Source: Burkholderiaceae bacterium (GTDB lineage Bacteria > Pseudomonadota > Gammaproteobacteria > Burkholderiales > Burkholderiaceae_C). Taken from it: a stretch of 64,000 nt of DNA. The notes below the pieces were generated by a model. It was not told where the DNA came from. It saw only the letters and a program-made list of their open reading frames with translations, and did no database searches. The translations under genes and the position numbers were made by a program. Shown piece by piece: positions 19,288 through 32,254 of this stretch (position 1 is the first letter of the stretch; each line of letters opens with the position of its first letter). Location: the NCBI GenBank assembly GCA_016790575.1, contig JAEUOU010000005.1:124001-188000 (forward strand). Direction: 5' to 3'.

Positions 19288-19308
19288 GTCCGCCGCCGAA
19301 CGGCGGAC
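19288..19308 (+). other. GC-rich hairpin between the methyltransferase gene and dapA
   Basis: GTCCGCCG, five-base loop CCGAA, CGGCGGAC: a perfect 8-bp stem directly after the methyltransferase stop codon. There is no T-run, so it is not a standard terminator. TAGAAT at 19311-19316 right after it looks like the dapA -10 box, about 27 bases before the dapA ATG. Confidence 0.6.
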
Positions 19309-19343
19309 GTTAGAATCCTCCTTTACCGTTCAAGATCACGGAC

Positions 19344-20228
19344 ATGACACCCATCACTGGCAGCATCGTCGCCCTTGTGACCCCGATGCATGAAGACGGC
19401 AGCGTCGACTACCCTGGCCTGCGCAAGCTCATCGACTGGCACATTGCCGAAGGCACCGATTGCATCGGCGTGGTCGGTACGACCGGCGAATCGCCGACGG
19501 TCAACGTCCAGGAGCATTGCGAGATCATTCGGGTTTCGGTTGAGCAGGTGGCCAAACGGGTCCCGATCATGGCCGGTTGCGGCGCCAACTCGACCGCCGA
19601 GGCCATTGAACTGGCCCGATTTGCCAGGGCGGTGGGAGCCGACTGCCAGTTGCAGGTCGTCCCCTACTACAACAAGCCCACCCAGGAAGGTCAATTCCAG
19701 CACTTCAAGGCCATTGCCGAAGCCACGGGAGATCTGCCGGTGGTGCTCTACAACGTCCCCGGCCGCTCGGTCGCCGACATGCACCACGACACGGTTTTGC
19801 GTCTGGCGCAGGTGCCCGGAATCATCGGCATCAAGGAAGCCACCGGCAACATCGAAAGGGCTCAGTGGCTGATCCGCGATGTACCCGCGGGTTTCGCGAT
19901 CTATTCCGGTGATGACCCGACCGCCGTGGCCCTGATGCTGTGCGGGGGCCAAGGCAATATCAGTGTGACGGCCAACATTGCCCCTCGCCTGATGCATGAG
20001 CTGTGTGTCGCGGCGCTGGCGGGCGATGTGCGCCGTGCCATGGAAATCCAGCTGCGCCTGATGCCTGTACACCGCAACCTTTTTGTCGAGGCCAATCCGA
20101 TTCCCGTGAAATGGGCCATGGCCCGCATGGGGCTGTGTGGTGGAGCCCTGCGCCTGCCGATGACGCCGCTGTCACCGGCGCTTGCACCGGTGGTGGAGTC
20201 GGCCTTGACGGCCGCCCGGCTGCTGTGA
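19344..20228 (+). CDS. dapA: 4-hydroxy-tetrahydrodipicolinate synthase
   Basis: 294 residues, the usual length. It condenses pyruvate with aspartate semialdehyde in lysine and diaminopimelate synthesis in the cytoplasm. Visible key residues: GTTGESPT near residue 45, catalytic Tyr in LYNVPGRS, Schiff-base Lys in GIKEATGN. It precedes bamC by 31 bases; dapA followed by bamC is a conserved pair in proteobacteria. Confidence 0.96.
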   Translation: MTPITGSIVALVTPMHEDGSVDYPGLRKLIDWHIAEGTDCIGVVGTTGESPTVNVQEHCEIIRVSVEQVAKRVPIMAGCGANSTAEAIELARFARAVGADCQLQVVPYYNKPTQEGQFQHFKAIAEATGDLPVVLYNVPGRSVADMHHDTVLRLAQVPGIIGIKEATGNIERAQWLIRDVPAGFAIYSGDDPTAVALMLCGGQGNISVTANIAPRLMHELCVAALAGDVRRAMEIQLRLMPVHRNLFVEANPIPVKWAMARMGLCGGALRLPMTPLSPALAPVVESALTAARLL

Positions 20229-20259
20229 GACTGTGACCCGCTAACCAGGACTGCGCCCC

Positions 20260-21381
20260 ATGATGCTTAACAAATCAAACGCCCACCCCGCCACCGTGCT
20301 GCGCCTGCTGGCCTTGGCCACCGTGTTGGGCAGTCTGAGCGCCTGCTCCATCCTGGAGGGCGACCGGATCGACTACAAGAGTGCGGGCAAGGCACCCACG
20401 CTGGAAGTCCCGCCCGACCTGACGCAGCTTTCCCGCGACAGCCGCTATGTTGTTCCCGGCCGTCCGGTCACCGCCAGCGGGTTCCAGGCAGGCCAGGCCG
20501 CTGCGGCGCCGACAACGGCAGCCCAGGTCGCATCGGTGGCGGTCGGTGACGTCCGCATCGAGCGCTCTGGAAACCAGCGCTGGCTTGTTGTCAACCGTCC
20601 AGCGGACCAACTGTGGGGGCCGGTACGCGATTTCTGGCAGGAAAACGGCTTCTTGCTCGCCGTGGACCAGTCCAACCTGGGCATCATGGAAACCGACTGG
20701 GCGGAGAACCGCGCCAAGATTCCCCAGGACATCATTCGCAGCACCCTGGGCAAGGTGTTCGACAACCTGTATTCAACCGGCGAACGCGACAAGTTCAGGA
20801 CCCGACTGGAGCGCAGCGGCAGCGGCGGCACCGAAATTTTCATCAGCCACCGCGGCATGATCGAAACCTACAGCACCAAAGAAAAAGATCAGACCGTCTG
20901 GCAGCCGCGTCCGGCCGACCCGGAACTGGAAGCCGAATTCCTGCGGCGTCTGATGGTCAAACTCGGCGTCGCCCAGGAGCAGAGCCGCGCCCTGGTGGCC
21001 GCCGGCGCCGTCAAGCCCACCAGTCGCGTCACCTCGGTCAACAACCAGCCAGCGGTCCAGATTGACGAAGGTTTCGATCGGGCCTGGCGCCGCGTCGGCC
21101 TGGCGCTTGACCGAACCGGCTTCACTGTCGAAGACCGTGATCGGGGACAGGGAATCTACTTCGTGCGCTACGTTGAACCGACTGCCGACCGCAAGGAGCC
21201 TGGCTTCTTCGGCAAACTGTTCGGCGCATCTGCCAAGGAAAATCCCCCCGTTCGGTACCGCATTGCCGTGCGCAGCGCCGCGGACGCCAGCACGGTGACC
21301 GTCCAGAGCGCCGCTGGCGCCCCCGATTCCAGCGCCAGTGCGCAGCGCATCCTGCAGTTGATTGTTGACGAACTGAAATAG
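20260..21381 (+). CDS. bamC: Outer membrane protein assembly factor BamC
   Basis: 373 residues. A lipoprotein signal peptide ends at the lipobox LSAC with Cys29; after it comes the family segment KSAGKAPTLEVPPDLTQL that contacts BamD, then two helix-grip domains. It is part of the Bam complex that inserts beta-barrel proteins into the outer membrane. An AGGA box lies about ten bases before the tandem ATG ATG; either Met may start translation. It follows dapA and precedes a metallo-beta-lactamase gene. Confidence 0.9.
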   Translation: MMLNKSNAHPATVLRLLALATVLGSLSACSILEGDRIDYKSAGKAPTLEVPPDLTQLSRDSRYVVPGRPVTASGFQAGQAAAAPTTAAQVASVAVGDVRIERSGNQRWLVVNRPADQLWGPVRDFWQENGFLLAVDQSNLGIMETDWAENRAKIPQDIIRSTLGKVFDNLYSTGERDKFRTRLERSGSGGTEIFISHRGMIETYSTKEKDQTVWQPRPADPELEAEFLRRLMVKLGVAQEQSRALVAAGAVKPTSRVTSVNNQPAVQIDEGFDRAWRRVGLALDRTGFTVEDRDRGQGIYFVRYVEPTADRKEPGFFGKLFGASAKENPPVRYRIAVRSAADASTVTVQSAAGAPDSSASAQRILQLIVDELK

Positions 21382-21430
21382 CAGGCAATCCAGAGGGCTT
21401 TCGGCGGTCCTGGCGGCGCAGAGCCCGTTC

Positions 21431-22210
21431 ATGCTCCGGTTCCGAAGCCTGGCCAGCGGCAGCAGCGGCAATGCCACTCTGGTTGAGGCGCGTGCCGGCA
21501 GGCAAACCACCCGGTTGTTGATCGACTGTGGCCTGGGGCGCCGTGCGCTGGACGCGGCCCTGCAGGCAGCTGGCGTCGCAATCGCCGAGCTGGACGCCAT
21601 CTTCATCACCCACGAGCATGGCGACCATACCGGCTGTGTGAAGTCGCTGGTTCGACATCACCCGGTGCCCGTCTGGATGAGCGAAGGTACCTGGCGTGGC
21701 ATGGGCTGCCCGGACCTCGGCATCTTGCGTCGGACGGCAAGGGCCGGCGAGGATTTCGAGCTTGGCGCCATGATGTGCCGACCGTTTGCCGTACCCCACG
21801 ATACCCTGGAGCCCTTGCAGATCCGCTGCAGCGATGGCCAGGCGCACCTGGGCGTGGTGACCGACCTTGGCCATGTGCCGGGCGCCGTGCTTGCGGCCCT
21901 GGAAGGTTGCACCGCGCTGTTGCTGGAGAGCAACCACGACACCGATCTGTTGCAGCGTTCGCCCTACCCGCCGTTTCTGAAACGGCGGGTCGGTGGCGAC
22001 CGGGGCCATCTCAGCAACGCCCAGGCTGCGACGGCCTTGGCCACCTTGAATCACAAAAGCCTTGGCGTCGTGGTTGCGGCCCATCTCAGTGAACGCAACA
22101 ATGAACCGCACCTGGCCCAGGCAGGCCTCGGAGCGGCCTGCGGACCCACGCCCGAGGAGATCGTGGTTGCCGCTGCGCGACGAGGTACCGACTGGCTTCC
22201 GGCCGGATGA
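21431..22210 (+). CDS. Metallo-beta-lactamase fold hydrolase (WalJ/YycJ-like)
   Basis: 259 residues: SLASGSSGNATLVE at the N-terminus, metal-binding HEHGDHTGC, then LLLESNHD and VVAAHLSERNNEP. This pattern fits the YycJ/WalJ branch, some members of which are nucleases acting on DNA ends. It is probably cytoplasmic. It follows bamC by 49 bases on the same strand, an arrangement often seen after dapA-bamC. I see no ribosome-binding site before the ATG; a start a few codons downstream would remove the conserved GSSGN segment and is unlikely. Confidence 0.88.
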   Translation: MLRFRSLASGSSGNATLVEARAGRQTTRLLIDCGLGRRALDAALQAAGVAIAELDAIFITHEHGDHTGCVKSLVRHHPVPVWMSEGTWRGMGCPDLGILRRTARAGEDFELGAMMCRPFAVPHDTLEPLQIRCSDGQAHLGVVTDLGHVPGAVLAALEGCTALLLESNHDTDLLQRSPYPPFLKRRVGGDRGHLSNAQAATALATLNHKSLGVVVAAHLSERNNEPHLAQAGLGAACGPTPEEIVVAAARRGTDWLPAG

Positions 22211-22363
22211 ATGGTGCGCGACGAAAAGCGCCGGTGGTTCCACCCGGATGTTCGTTCGTACCCGTCCGGGCACCAGCGCAGAAGTCAATCAACACTCTGC
22301 TGTGCCCGCTTCCGGCAGGTTCGCGTCTTCGACATCCCTGCGGCATTCCTTTCGAAAGCCCAA

Positions 22364-22393
22364 AAAGAAAAAAGCCGCCTCGCGGCGGCTTTC
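22364..22393 (-). terminator. Rho-independent terminator of the Ala-rich lipoprotein gene
   Basis: On the minus strand: AAAGCCGCC, loop GCGA, GGCGGCTTT followed by a T-rich run. It lies 30 bases past the stop of the lipoprotein gene. Confidence 0.85.
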
Positions 22394-22423
22394 TCTGGCA
22401 GCTGGCAGGAGCCAGCGCAGCAA

Positions 22424-22759
22424 TTACTTCTTGACGGCAGAGGCAGCGGCCTTGGCAGCGTCGACCGCAGCGCCAGCGGCAGCCTTGGCGGAATCGCCAG
22501 CAGCCTTGGCAGCGTCAACCGCAGCGCCGGCAGCCGAAGCAGCGGCAGCAGCAGCCGGAGCGGCAGCAGCAGCAGCGCCAGATGCAGCAGCGACAGCGCC
22601 GGAAGCGGCGGCAGCAGCAGCGTCAGCGGCCGGAGCAGCAGCCGGAGCCGGGGCAGCAGCGGGAGCCGGTGCCGGGGCAGGAGCGGGTTCTTCCTTCTTG
22701 CCGCAAGCGGCAAGAGCGGCGGCAGCGATCAGGGCGGACAGGACGAGCGTCTTGTTCAT
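22424..22759 (-). CDS. Small Ala/Pro-rich lipoprotein
   Basis: 111 residues: signal peptide MNKTLVLSALIAAAALAACG with a lipobox and Cys19, a charged KKEE stretch, Pro-Ala repeats, then about 70 residues of almost pure alanine with Gly/Ser and a tail of AAGAAVDAAKAA-type helical repeats ending VKK. It is probably anchored in the outer membrane as a flexible or helical rod. AAGGAA lies ten bases before the ATG. It is a monocistronic unit with its own promoter (22871-22900) and terminator. No function is known; low complexity makes homology weak. Confidence 0.75.
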   Translation of the reverse strand: MNKTLVLSALIAAAALAACGKKEEPAPAPAPAPAAAPAPAAAPAADAAAAAASGAVAAASGAAAAAAPAAAAAASAAGAAVDAAKAAGDSAKAAAGAAVDAAKAAASAVKK

Positions 22760-22870
22760 GATGAATTTCCTTTGGTAGGTCAAAACGAGGGGGATTCGGG
22801 AAAACTGTCGCAACAGCTTCGCGCTGCAGCAAACGAGCGCCGCCATTACAGGCAATCTACTCAACCCGAA

Positions 22871-22900
22871 ATTATAGCAAGCCTTACGCAATTCTGGCAA
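22871..22900 (-). promoter_or_regulatory. Sigma-70-like promoter of the Ala-rich lipoprotein gene
   Basis: On the minus strand TTGCCA (22895-22900), an 18-base spacer and a perfect TATAAT (22871-22876), giving a leader of about 105 bases before the ATG at 22759. It is the clearest conventional promoter in the window. Confidence 0.65.
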
Positions 22901-22961
22901 ACCCTTAGGCAATTGCCGGTTGCACCCACCCGTCCCGAACAGTCACACTTTCCGAATCGGG

Positions 22962-23483
22962 TTACAAGCCCAGGGTGTGGCTGGGAAAACCAGGCGAGGA
23001 CTGCCGCAGGACTTCCTGCAGCGTTTCGTGCACGAGGAGGCGCCGCTGGGGGTCACCGCCGTAGACGCCCCGACTATTGTCCAGATCCAGTCGCTGCATC
23101 ATCCAGCCCGCCGACCAGATCGCGCTGGGGAACTCCATTGGGTCCAGATTGGCGCAACGCCGGCAATCCAGGATATGGGCCCACTGCCGCCGCCAGTTCA
23201 CCAGGCGGGCGAAATGGCGACTGACATGGCCCCAATCGCGCGCAACCAGCACCATGCGTCGCCCGCTCCGGGACCAGGCCGACAACCGGTCCACAACGAC
23301 CCGTTCCGCCAACGGCCAGTCTTCAAAAGTGGCATCGCTGAGAATGATTTCAGGCCACCCTTCCAGCGCGGCCGACTCCACCGCGCGGCGGATCACCGAC
23401 TGAAACGACTCTCTGCCATCGAAGCGCCCGGAAGGCCAGGGCAGCGGCCGAGCCGCGTTCGAACCCTCGTCAATCAGCGCCAT
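22962..23483 (-). CDS. Conserved hypothetical protein downstream of roxA-like gene
   Basis: 173 residues from MALIDEGSNAARPLPW. It begins inside the 3' end of the cupin gene (14-base overlap), so the two are coupled. There are no membrane segments or signal peptide. The segment MVLVARDWGHVSRHFARLVN followed by HILDCRR recalls short phospholipase-D-like or DUF7931-type proteins that act on unknown substrates, but no HKD motif is present. I do not recognise a function. The pairing with a ribosomal oxygenase suggests a translation-related or stress role, which is only inference. Confidence 0.65.
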   Translation of the reverse strand: MALIDEGSNAARPLPWPSGRFDGRESFQSVIRRAVESAALEGWPEIILSDATFEDWPLAERVVVDRLSAWSRSGRRMVLVARDWGHVSRHFARLVNWRRQWAHILDCRRCANLDPMEFPSAIWSAGWMMQRLDLDNSRGVYGGDPQRRLLVHETLQEVLRQSSPGFPSHTLGL

Positions 23484-24600
23484 GGGCCCACCCCGCCGCG
23501 ATCCATTGACCCAGCAGATCGCGGGCACAGACACTGGCGCCGCGCACCGCGCGGGCATCCAGTCGCCGGTGGTCGGTCAACTGGCGCATGAGTTGGGCGT
23601 CGCGCCCCCCGGCCCGAAAACTTTCGCCGTTGATGAATACATGCCGTTCGTCATAGAGCATGCGGGTACGACGGTCGAGCACCACGCCGCGCTCCACCGG
23701 GACGCCTGCGGCGCCCGCCGCCGACTCGAACCAGACATTCGGCTTGGGTTCCGACAGATACTCGCCCAGCAGGCATTGCAGTTCCACCGGATCGTCCAAC
23801 ACCGCCTGCAAGGCATCTCGCGCGAAGTCCAGCATGGCAGGCGGGATCGCGCCCGGCGCGTCCACGGCGGGCTGCCCCGGGTCACGGTAGGCCGCCGGGC
23901 CAGCCGCATCGTCGGCGTCTTCGGCCAGGCGCATCAACAGTTCGCGCGCGAGTTCGCCGCGGTTGGGCTGGCGAAAGCCGATCGAGTACGTCATGCACTC
24001 TCCTTCGGCAATACCGTCATGCGCCCAGCGCGGTGGCAGGTACAACATGTCGCCCGGCTCCAGCACGAACTCTTCCTCGGGCACAAAACGGGCAAGAATT
24101 TTCAGGGGCAGGCCCTCGACGAGGCTGAGATCCTTCTGCCGTCCAATGCGCCATCGCCGGCGTCCGTGGGCTTGCAGCAGGAAAACGTCATAGCTGTCGA
24201 AATGGGGGCCGACCCCCCCGCCGTCGGTTGCGTAGCTGATCATCACGTCGTCGAGCCGCGCATCCGGCACAAAACGGAACTGCTGCATCAGCTGGTGTAC
24301 CCCGTCATGGTGCAAGTCAACGCCTTGCACCAGCAGAGTCCATTTCGGCTGCTTCAGTGCGGGCAGACTGCGCCGGGGAAAAGGACCGCGCCTGAACTGC
24401 CAGCCCTGCGCAACTTGCCCGACGAAACGGGATTCGACCGCGTCACTCTCGGCCAGAGCAAAGAGCGCGGGACGGTCCAGCAGAGCGCGAAAGCCGGGCA
24501 CGGCCTGGCGAACCAGCAACGGCTTTTTCTGCCAGTGACGCTTCATGAACTGCTGGGGCGTGAGGCCGCCCAGCAAGGCCGTCGCTTGGGTAATGTCCAT
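23470..24600 (-). CDS. roxA: JmjC-type cupin, probable ribosomal protein uL16 arginine hydroxylase
   Basis: 376 residues. RoxA (YcfD) enzymes are Fe(II)/2-oxoglutarate oxygenases that hydroxylate an arginine of ribosomal protein uL16. Visible family features: KPLLVRQAVPGF near residue 30, the metal-binding HxD in VGPHFDSYDVF, YLPPRWAHDGIAEGE, then a C-terminal winged-helix part. The start MDITQATALLGG overlaps a perfect inverted repeat shared with the divergent slyD gene (24589-24626). No ribosome-binding site is visible; GAGAAT lies six bases before the ATG. It is followed by a coupled hypothetical gene. Confidence 0.85.
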   Translation of the reverse strand: MDITQATALLGGLTPQQFMKRHWQKKPLLVRQAVPGFRALLDRPALFALAESDAVESRFVGQVAQGWQFRRGPFPRRSLPALKQPKWTLLVQGVDLHHDGVHQLMQQFRFVPDARLDDVMISYATDGGGVGPHFDSYDVFLLQAHGRRRWRIGRQKDLSLVEGLPLKILARFVPEEEFVLEPGDMLYLPPRWAHDGIAEGECMTYSIGFRQPNRGELARELLMRLAEDADDAAGPAAYRDPGQPAVDAPGAIPPAMLDFARDALQAVLDDPVELQCLLGEYLSEPKPNVWFESAAGAAGVPVERGVVLDRRTRMLYDERHVFINGESFRAGGRDAQLMRQLTDHRRLDARAVRGASVCARDLLGQWIAAGWAHGAD

Positions 24601-24626
24601 GGGACAATTCTCCCATGGACATTACC
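24589..24626. promoter_or_regulatory. Perfect 16-bp inverted repeat over both slyD and roxA-like start codons
   Basis: Arms 24589-24604 and 24611-24626 (GGTAATGTCCATGGGA and its exact complement) flank a six-base centre CAATTC. Each arm contains one ATG and the first codons MDIT of its gene. Near-symmetric -10-like hexamers overlap the centre: GACAAT (24603-24608) for slyD and GAGAAT (24607-24612, minus) for the roxA-like gene, each six bases before its ATG. The starts lie 14 bases apart, so both promoters and both initiation sites overlap. A shared operator, or an RNA hairpin at the extreme 5' end, is possible. Confidence 0.7.
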
Positions 24627-25148
24627 GAACACTGCGTGGTGGCACTCACCTGGACGCTCAAGGACACTTTGGGCGAGACCTTGGACGTACTCGATGAACC
24701 GGTCGAGTTTCTGGTTGGCGGCGACGATCTGTTGCCGACCATCGAGGCGGCCCTGCAAGGCCACGGCGCCGGTGCAACCGTCGACCTGCACCTGGAGCCG
24801 GAGCAGGCTTTCGGCGACTTCGACGACCAACTCGTCTTCCTGGAACCGAGGCGCCTGTTCCCTGCCGAACTGGAAGAAGGCCAGACCATCGAGGGCCACG
24901 CCCTGCCCGTGGGCACCAACCCCGACGCGCCCAAGGACCGGCTCTACACGGTGACTGAAATCTACCCGGAACACATCGTGCTTGACGGCAACCACCCGCT
25001 GGCCGGCATTGCCATCCGGCTGCACCTGCGCGTGGAGGGCGTGCGCGAGGCCACCGAGGAGGAAGTCGGCCGCGGCAGCTGTGGCACCGGTTTTTTTCGC
25101 GTCGAGGTCGACCCACACGGCCTGCCGCCGGATCACACGGTGCACTAA
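24615..25148 (+). CDS. slyD: FKBP-type peptidyl-prolyl isomerase, SlyD-like
   Basis: 177 residues. It has the SlyD arrangement of an FKBP domain with an inserted flap: LGETLDVLDEPVEFLVGGDDLLPTIEAALQGHGAG, VDLHLEPEQAFGDFDDQLVF and LDGNHPLAGIAIRLHLRVEGV (shown here in parts). The His/Cys-rich metal-binding tail of E. coli SlyD is absent; only GSCGTGFF remains. It acts as a folding catalyst or chaperone in the cytoplasm. The start lies within the inverted repeat shared with the divergent cupin gene and has no ribosome-binding site. Confidence 0.88.
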   Translation: MDITEHCVVALTWTLKDTLGETLDVLDEPVEFLVGGDDLLPTIEAALQGHGAGATVDLHLEPEQAFGDFDDQLVFLEPRRLFPAELEEGQTIEGHALPVGTNPDAPKDRLYTVTEIYPEHIVLDGNHPLAGIAIRLHLRVEGVREATEEEVGRGSCGTGFFRVEVDPHGLPPDHTVH

Positions 25149-25149
25149 G

Positions 25150-25209
25150 GCTGATTCCAGCCCATACCCAGCGTGAAAAGGTCGCCTCTAGCTAGCTTTT
25201 CGATAGCTC
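25150..25209 (-). repeat. Dispersed repeat copy C (between convergent slyD and dut)
   Basis: Minus-strand reading: GCTATCGAAAAGCTAGCTAG, then GGCGACCTTTTCACGCTGGG and TATGGGC. It fills most of the 92-base gap between two convergent genes. Confidence 0.85.
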
Positions 25210-25240
25210 CAAAGGTCACCCGGAGCCACTCCCGTCCGGG

Positions 25241-25686
25241 TCAGTGCTTTCCGGTCGAGCCGTAGCCACCTTCACCACGGCTGCTGGCGACGGCGAATTC
25301 CTGCACCACCGTGAACTGTGCCTGCACCACCGGCACAATGACAAGCTGCGCCAGACGCTCCATGGGCTGCAACGTGAAGGCAAGGTCACTGCGGTTCCAG
25401 GCGCTGACCATCAACTGGCCCTGGTAGTCACTGTCGATCAGCCCCACCAGGTTGCCCAGCACAATGCCATGTTTGTGCCCCAGGCCCGACCGCGGCAGGA
25501 TCAGCGCGGCATAACCTGGGTCCGCCAGATGGATGGCCAGGCCCGTGGGGACGAGTTGCCAGGCGTTGGGTGCCAGCGTCAAGGGCTCGTCCAGGCAGGC
25601 ACGCAGGTCCAGCCCCGCACTGCCGGGCGTGGCGTATTCGGGCAAATGCCCCGCCAGACGCGAATCGAGGATCTTGAGGTCAATTT

Positions 25687-25690
<4 letters not shown>
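25241..25690 (-). CDS. dut: dUTP diphosphatase
   Basis: 149 residues, standard trimeric dUTPase length. Motifs: [12 protein letters not shown] (motif 1), [11 protein letters not shown] (motif 2), [14 protein letters not shown] (motif 3), [11 protein letters not shown] (motif 4) and the Gly-rich C-terminal arm [12 protein letters not shown] (motif 5). It hydrolyses dUTP to dUMP. The ATG overlaps the coaBC stop by four bases (ATGA), the classic coaBC-dut coupling. Confidence 0.96.
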
Positions 25691-28698
<3,008 letters not shown>

Positions 28699-28783
28699 AC
28701 AACGCCCGGACAGGCCGCTGCGGTCAAGCCTGCCCTCCTCGGGTGCGCCGTGCGGCTTACCCGCTGACCCGCGTGGGAACTCC

Positions 28784-29638
28784 ATGAAACTCTGTGGTTT
28801 TGAGGTCGGACTTGACCAGCCATTCTTCCTGATTGCGGGGACTTGCTCGATCGAGGGCCTGCAGATGTCACTCGATGTCGCGGGACATCTGAAGGAAACC
28901 TGCGCCGCATTGGGTGTCGCGCTGATCTACAAAGGCTCGTTCGACAAAGCCAACCGCTCATCCGGCACCAGCGCACGCGGTGTCGGCATGGACGCAGGTC
29001 TGAAAATTCTTGAGGAAGTTCGCCGACAGACCGGCCTGCCCGTCCTGACCGATGTGCACGAGACGGCCCAGGTGGCCGAGGTGGCCTCCGTGGTCGACGT
29101 ATTGCAAACCCCGGCTTTCCTGTGCCGGCAGACCGATTTCATCCGCGCTGTCGCCCAGTCGGGCAAACCGGTCAATATCAAGAAAGGGCAGTTTCTCGCG
29201 CCCTGGGACATGAAAAACGTCATCGACAAAGCCCGGGCGGCCGCACGCGAAGCCGGCCTTTCGGAAGATCGCTTCCTGGCCTGCGAGCGGGGGGTCAGCT
29301 TCGGCTACAACAATCTGGTCGCCGACATGAGCAGCCTGGCCGAAATGCGCAAGTCCGGTGCGCCAGTGGTGTTCGATGTCACCCACTCGGTACAGAAGCC
29401 GGGCGGTCTGGGGGCCGCCAGCGGCGGAGCGCGCGACATGGTGCCGGTGCTCGCCCGCGCCGGCGTGGCTGCAGGCGTGGCTGGCCTGTTCATGGAAACC
29501 CATCCGACACCGACCCAGGCTTGGTCCGACGGACCCAACGCCGTGCCGCTGCACCACATGCGAGCCCTCCTCGAAATCCTGGTGAGCCTGGACCGCACGA
29601 CCAAAGCGGCCGGTTTCCTGGAAGACCGATTCATCTGA
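28784..29638 (+). CDS. kdsA: 3-deoxy-8-phosphooctulonate synthase (KDO-8-phosphate synthase)
   Basis: 284 residues. It joins phosphoenolpyruvate and arabinose 5-phosphate to form KDO-8-phosphate, the precursor of the lipopolysaccharide inner core. Family segments: [10 protein letters not shown]-like N-terminus ([12 protein letters not shown]), [12 protein letters not shown] with the PEP-binding Lys/Arg, [12 protein letters not shown], and [17 protein letters not shown] near the end. The Cys at the start of motif ACERG suggests the metal-dependent question should be settled by alignment. A GGGA box precedes the ATG by about 6 bases. Confidence 0.96.
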   Translation: MKLCGFEVGLDQPFFLIAGTCSIEGLQMSLDVAGHLKETCAALGVALIYKGSFDKANRSSGTSARGVGMDAGLKILEEVRRQTGLPVLTDVHETAQVAEVASVVDVLQTPAFLCRQTDFIRAVAQSGKPVNIKKGQFLAPWDMKNVIDKARAAAREAGLSEDRFLACERGVSFGYNNLVADMSSLAEMRKSGAPVVFDVTHSVQKPGGLGAASGGARDMVPVLARAGVAAGVAGLFMETHPTPTQAWSDGPNAVPLHHMRALLEILVSLDRTTKAAGFLEDRFI

Positions 29639-29655
29639 CACCGACCGGAGCCGCC

Positions 29656-31277
<1,622 letters not shown>

Positions 31278-31303
31278 GCCGTCGGTCGTCGGCTGCTTCT
31301 TCC

Positions 31304-31582
31304 ATGGCCGCTCGGCTGGTCGCCCTCCTGCTCGTCGGACTGCTGGTCGCATTCCACGCGCAGCTGTGGATCGGCCGGGGCAATCTGCGTGAAATCGCCC
31401 AGTTGCAAGAACAGCTGGCCGCCCGTCAGGCCGCCAATGCCGCGTTGGCCACCAGCAACGCCCAACTGGCAGCCGAAGTGGAAGACCTCAAAACCGGCAT
31501 GCAGATGGTCGAAGAGAAGGCGCGCATGGAACTGGGCATGCTCAAGCCCGACGAAGTCTTTGTGCACTATGCACGGCGCTGA
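31304..31582 (+). CDS. ftsB: Cell division protein FtsB
   Basis: 92 residues: one N-terminal membrane helix (LVALLLVGLLVAFHAQLWI), then a coiled coil (about 25-70, NLREIAQLQEQLAARQAANA) and the conserved GMLKPDEVFVHY ending. With FtsL and FtsQ it regulates septal wall synthesis. Position just after eno is the standard place for ftsB. No ribosome-binding site is obvious before the ATG. Confidence 0.93.
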   Translation: MAARLVALLLVGLLVAFHAQLWIGRGNLREIAQLQEQLAARQAANAALATSNAQLAAEVEDLKTGMQMVEEKARMELGMLKPDEVFVHYARR

Positions 31583-31584
31583 CC

Positions 31585-31604
31585 GGCCCGCCCACCGGCG
31601 GGCC
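31585..31604 (+). other. GC hairpin between ftsB and pnuC
   Basis: GGCCCGCC, four-base loop CACC, GGCGGGCC: a perfect 8-bp stem starting two bases after the ftsB stop. There is no T-run. It could attenuate read-through from the eno-ftsB unit into pnuC or protect the upstream mRNA. Confidence 0.5.
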
Positions 31605-31630
31605 ACCGGCGTCCGGAGCTGAGCCCCCCG

Positions 31631-32254
31631 ATGTCGGACACCCTTTTTGCCACTGCCTTCAGCTTGTGGGGCGCGCCGACCACCTGGCTGGAGGTGCTGG
31701 CGTTCGCACTGGCCTTGGGCATGGTTGCCTGCAACATTCGGGTCATCCACTGGGGCTGGCCCCTGGCGGCGATCAGTTCTTTGCTGTATGGCCTGCTGTT
31801 TGCCCGTTACCGCCTGTACGGGGAGGCGAGCCTGCAGGTCTTTTTCGCCGCCATGGCGGCCTGGGGCTGGTGGCAGTGGCTGCGCGGCACGACCGCAAGC
31901 GGTGCCGCACTGACCGTGCGACACCTCTCACCCTCCGGTCGCCAGACCGCCCTGCTGTCCGCCGCGGTGCTGTGGCTGTTGATCGGGCTGCTGCTGGACC
32001 ACTTCACCGACTCGGATGTCCCCTGGCTGGATGCTTTCCCCACGGCGCTGAGCATCGTCGCGCAGGTGCTGCTGGGACGTAAATTGCTGGAAAACTGGCC
32101 CTTCTGGATGGTCGTCAACCTGTCCAGCGTGGGCCTTTTCGTCTACAAGGCGCTCTGGCTCACTGCGCTGCTGTACCTGGTTTTCACCTTCCTGTCGCTG
32201 GTGGGCTGGCGTGCCTGGCAGACGCTGATCGAACGCGCCCCGAAGGTGCCATGA
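31631..32254 (+). CDS. pnuC: Nicotinamide riboside transporter PnuC
   Basis: 207 residues with about seven membrane segments. Family signs: LAFALALGMVACNIRVIHWG, SSLLYGLLFARYRLYGEASL and GRKLLENWPFWMVVNLSSVG. It moves nicotinamide riboside through the inner membrane by facilitated diffusion, which is made one-way by phosphorylation inside. The next gene, overlapping by four bases (ATGA), encodes the likely kinase, so the pair forms an NAD salvage unit. A GGAG box stands about 13 bases before the ATG. Confidence 0.9.
   Translation: MSDTLFATAFSLWGAPTTWLEVLAFALALGMVACNIRVIHWGWPLAAISSLLYGLLFARYRLYGEASLQVFFAAMAAWGWWQWLRGTTASGAALTVRHLSPSGRQTALLSAAVLWLLIGLLLDHFTDSDVPWLDAFPTALSIVAQVLLGRKLLENWPFWMVVNLSSVGLFVYKALWLTALLYLVFTFLSLVGWRAWQTLIERAPKVP

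Noticed and set aside
22211-22363. Small gene between the metallo-beta-lactamase gene and the lipoprotein terminator
   Set aside because: Short frames exist but none has a ribosome-binding site or protein-like composition; the stretch looks non-coding.
31583-31630. NAD-responsive riboswitch before pnuC
   Set aside because: The gap is only 48 bases and holds one simple hairpin; no room for a known NAD or pnuC aptamer.
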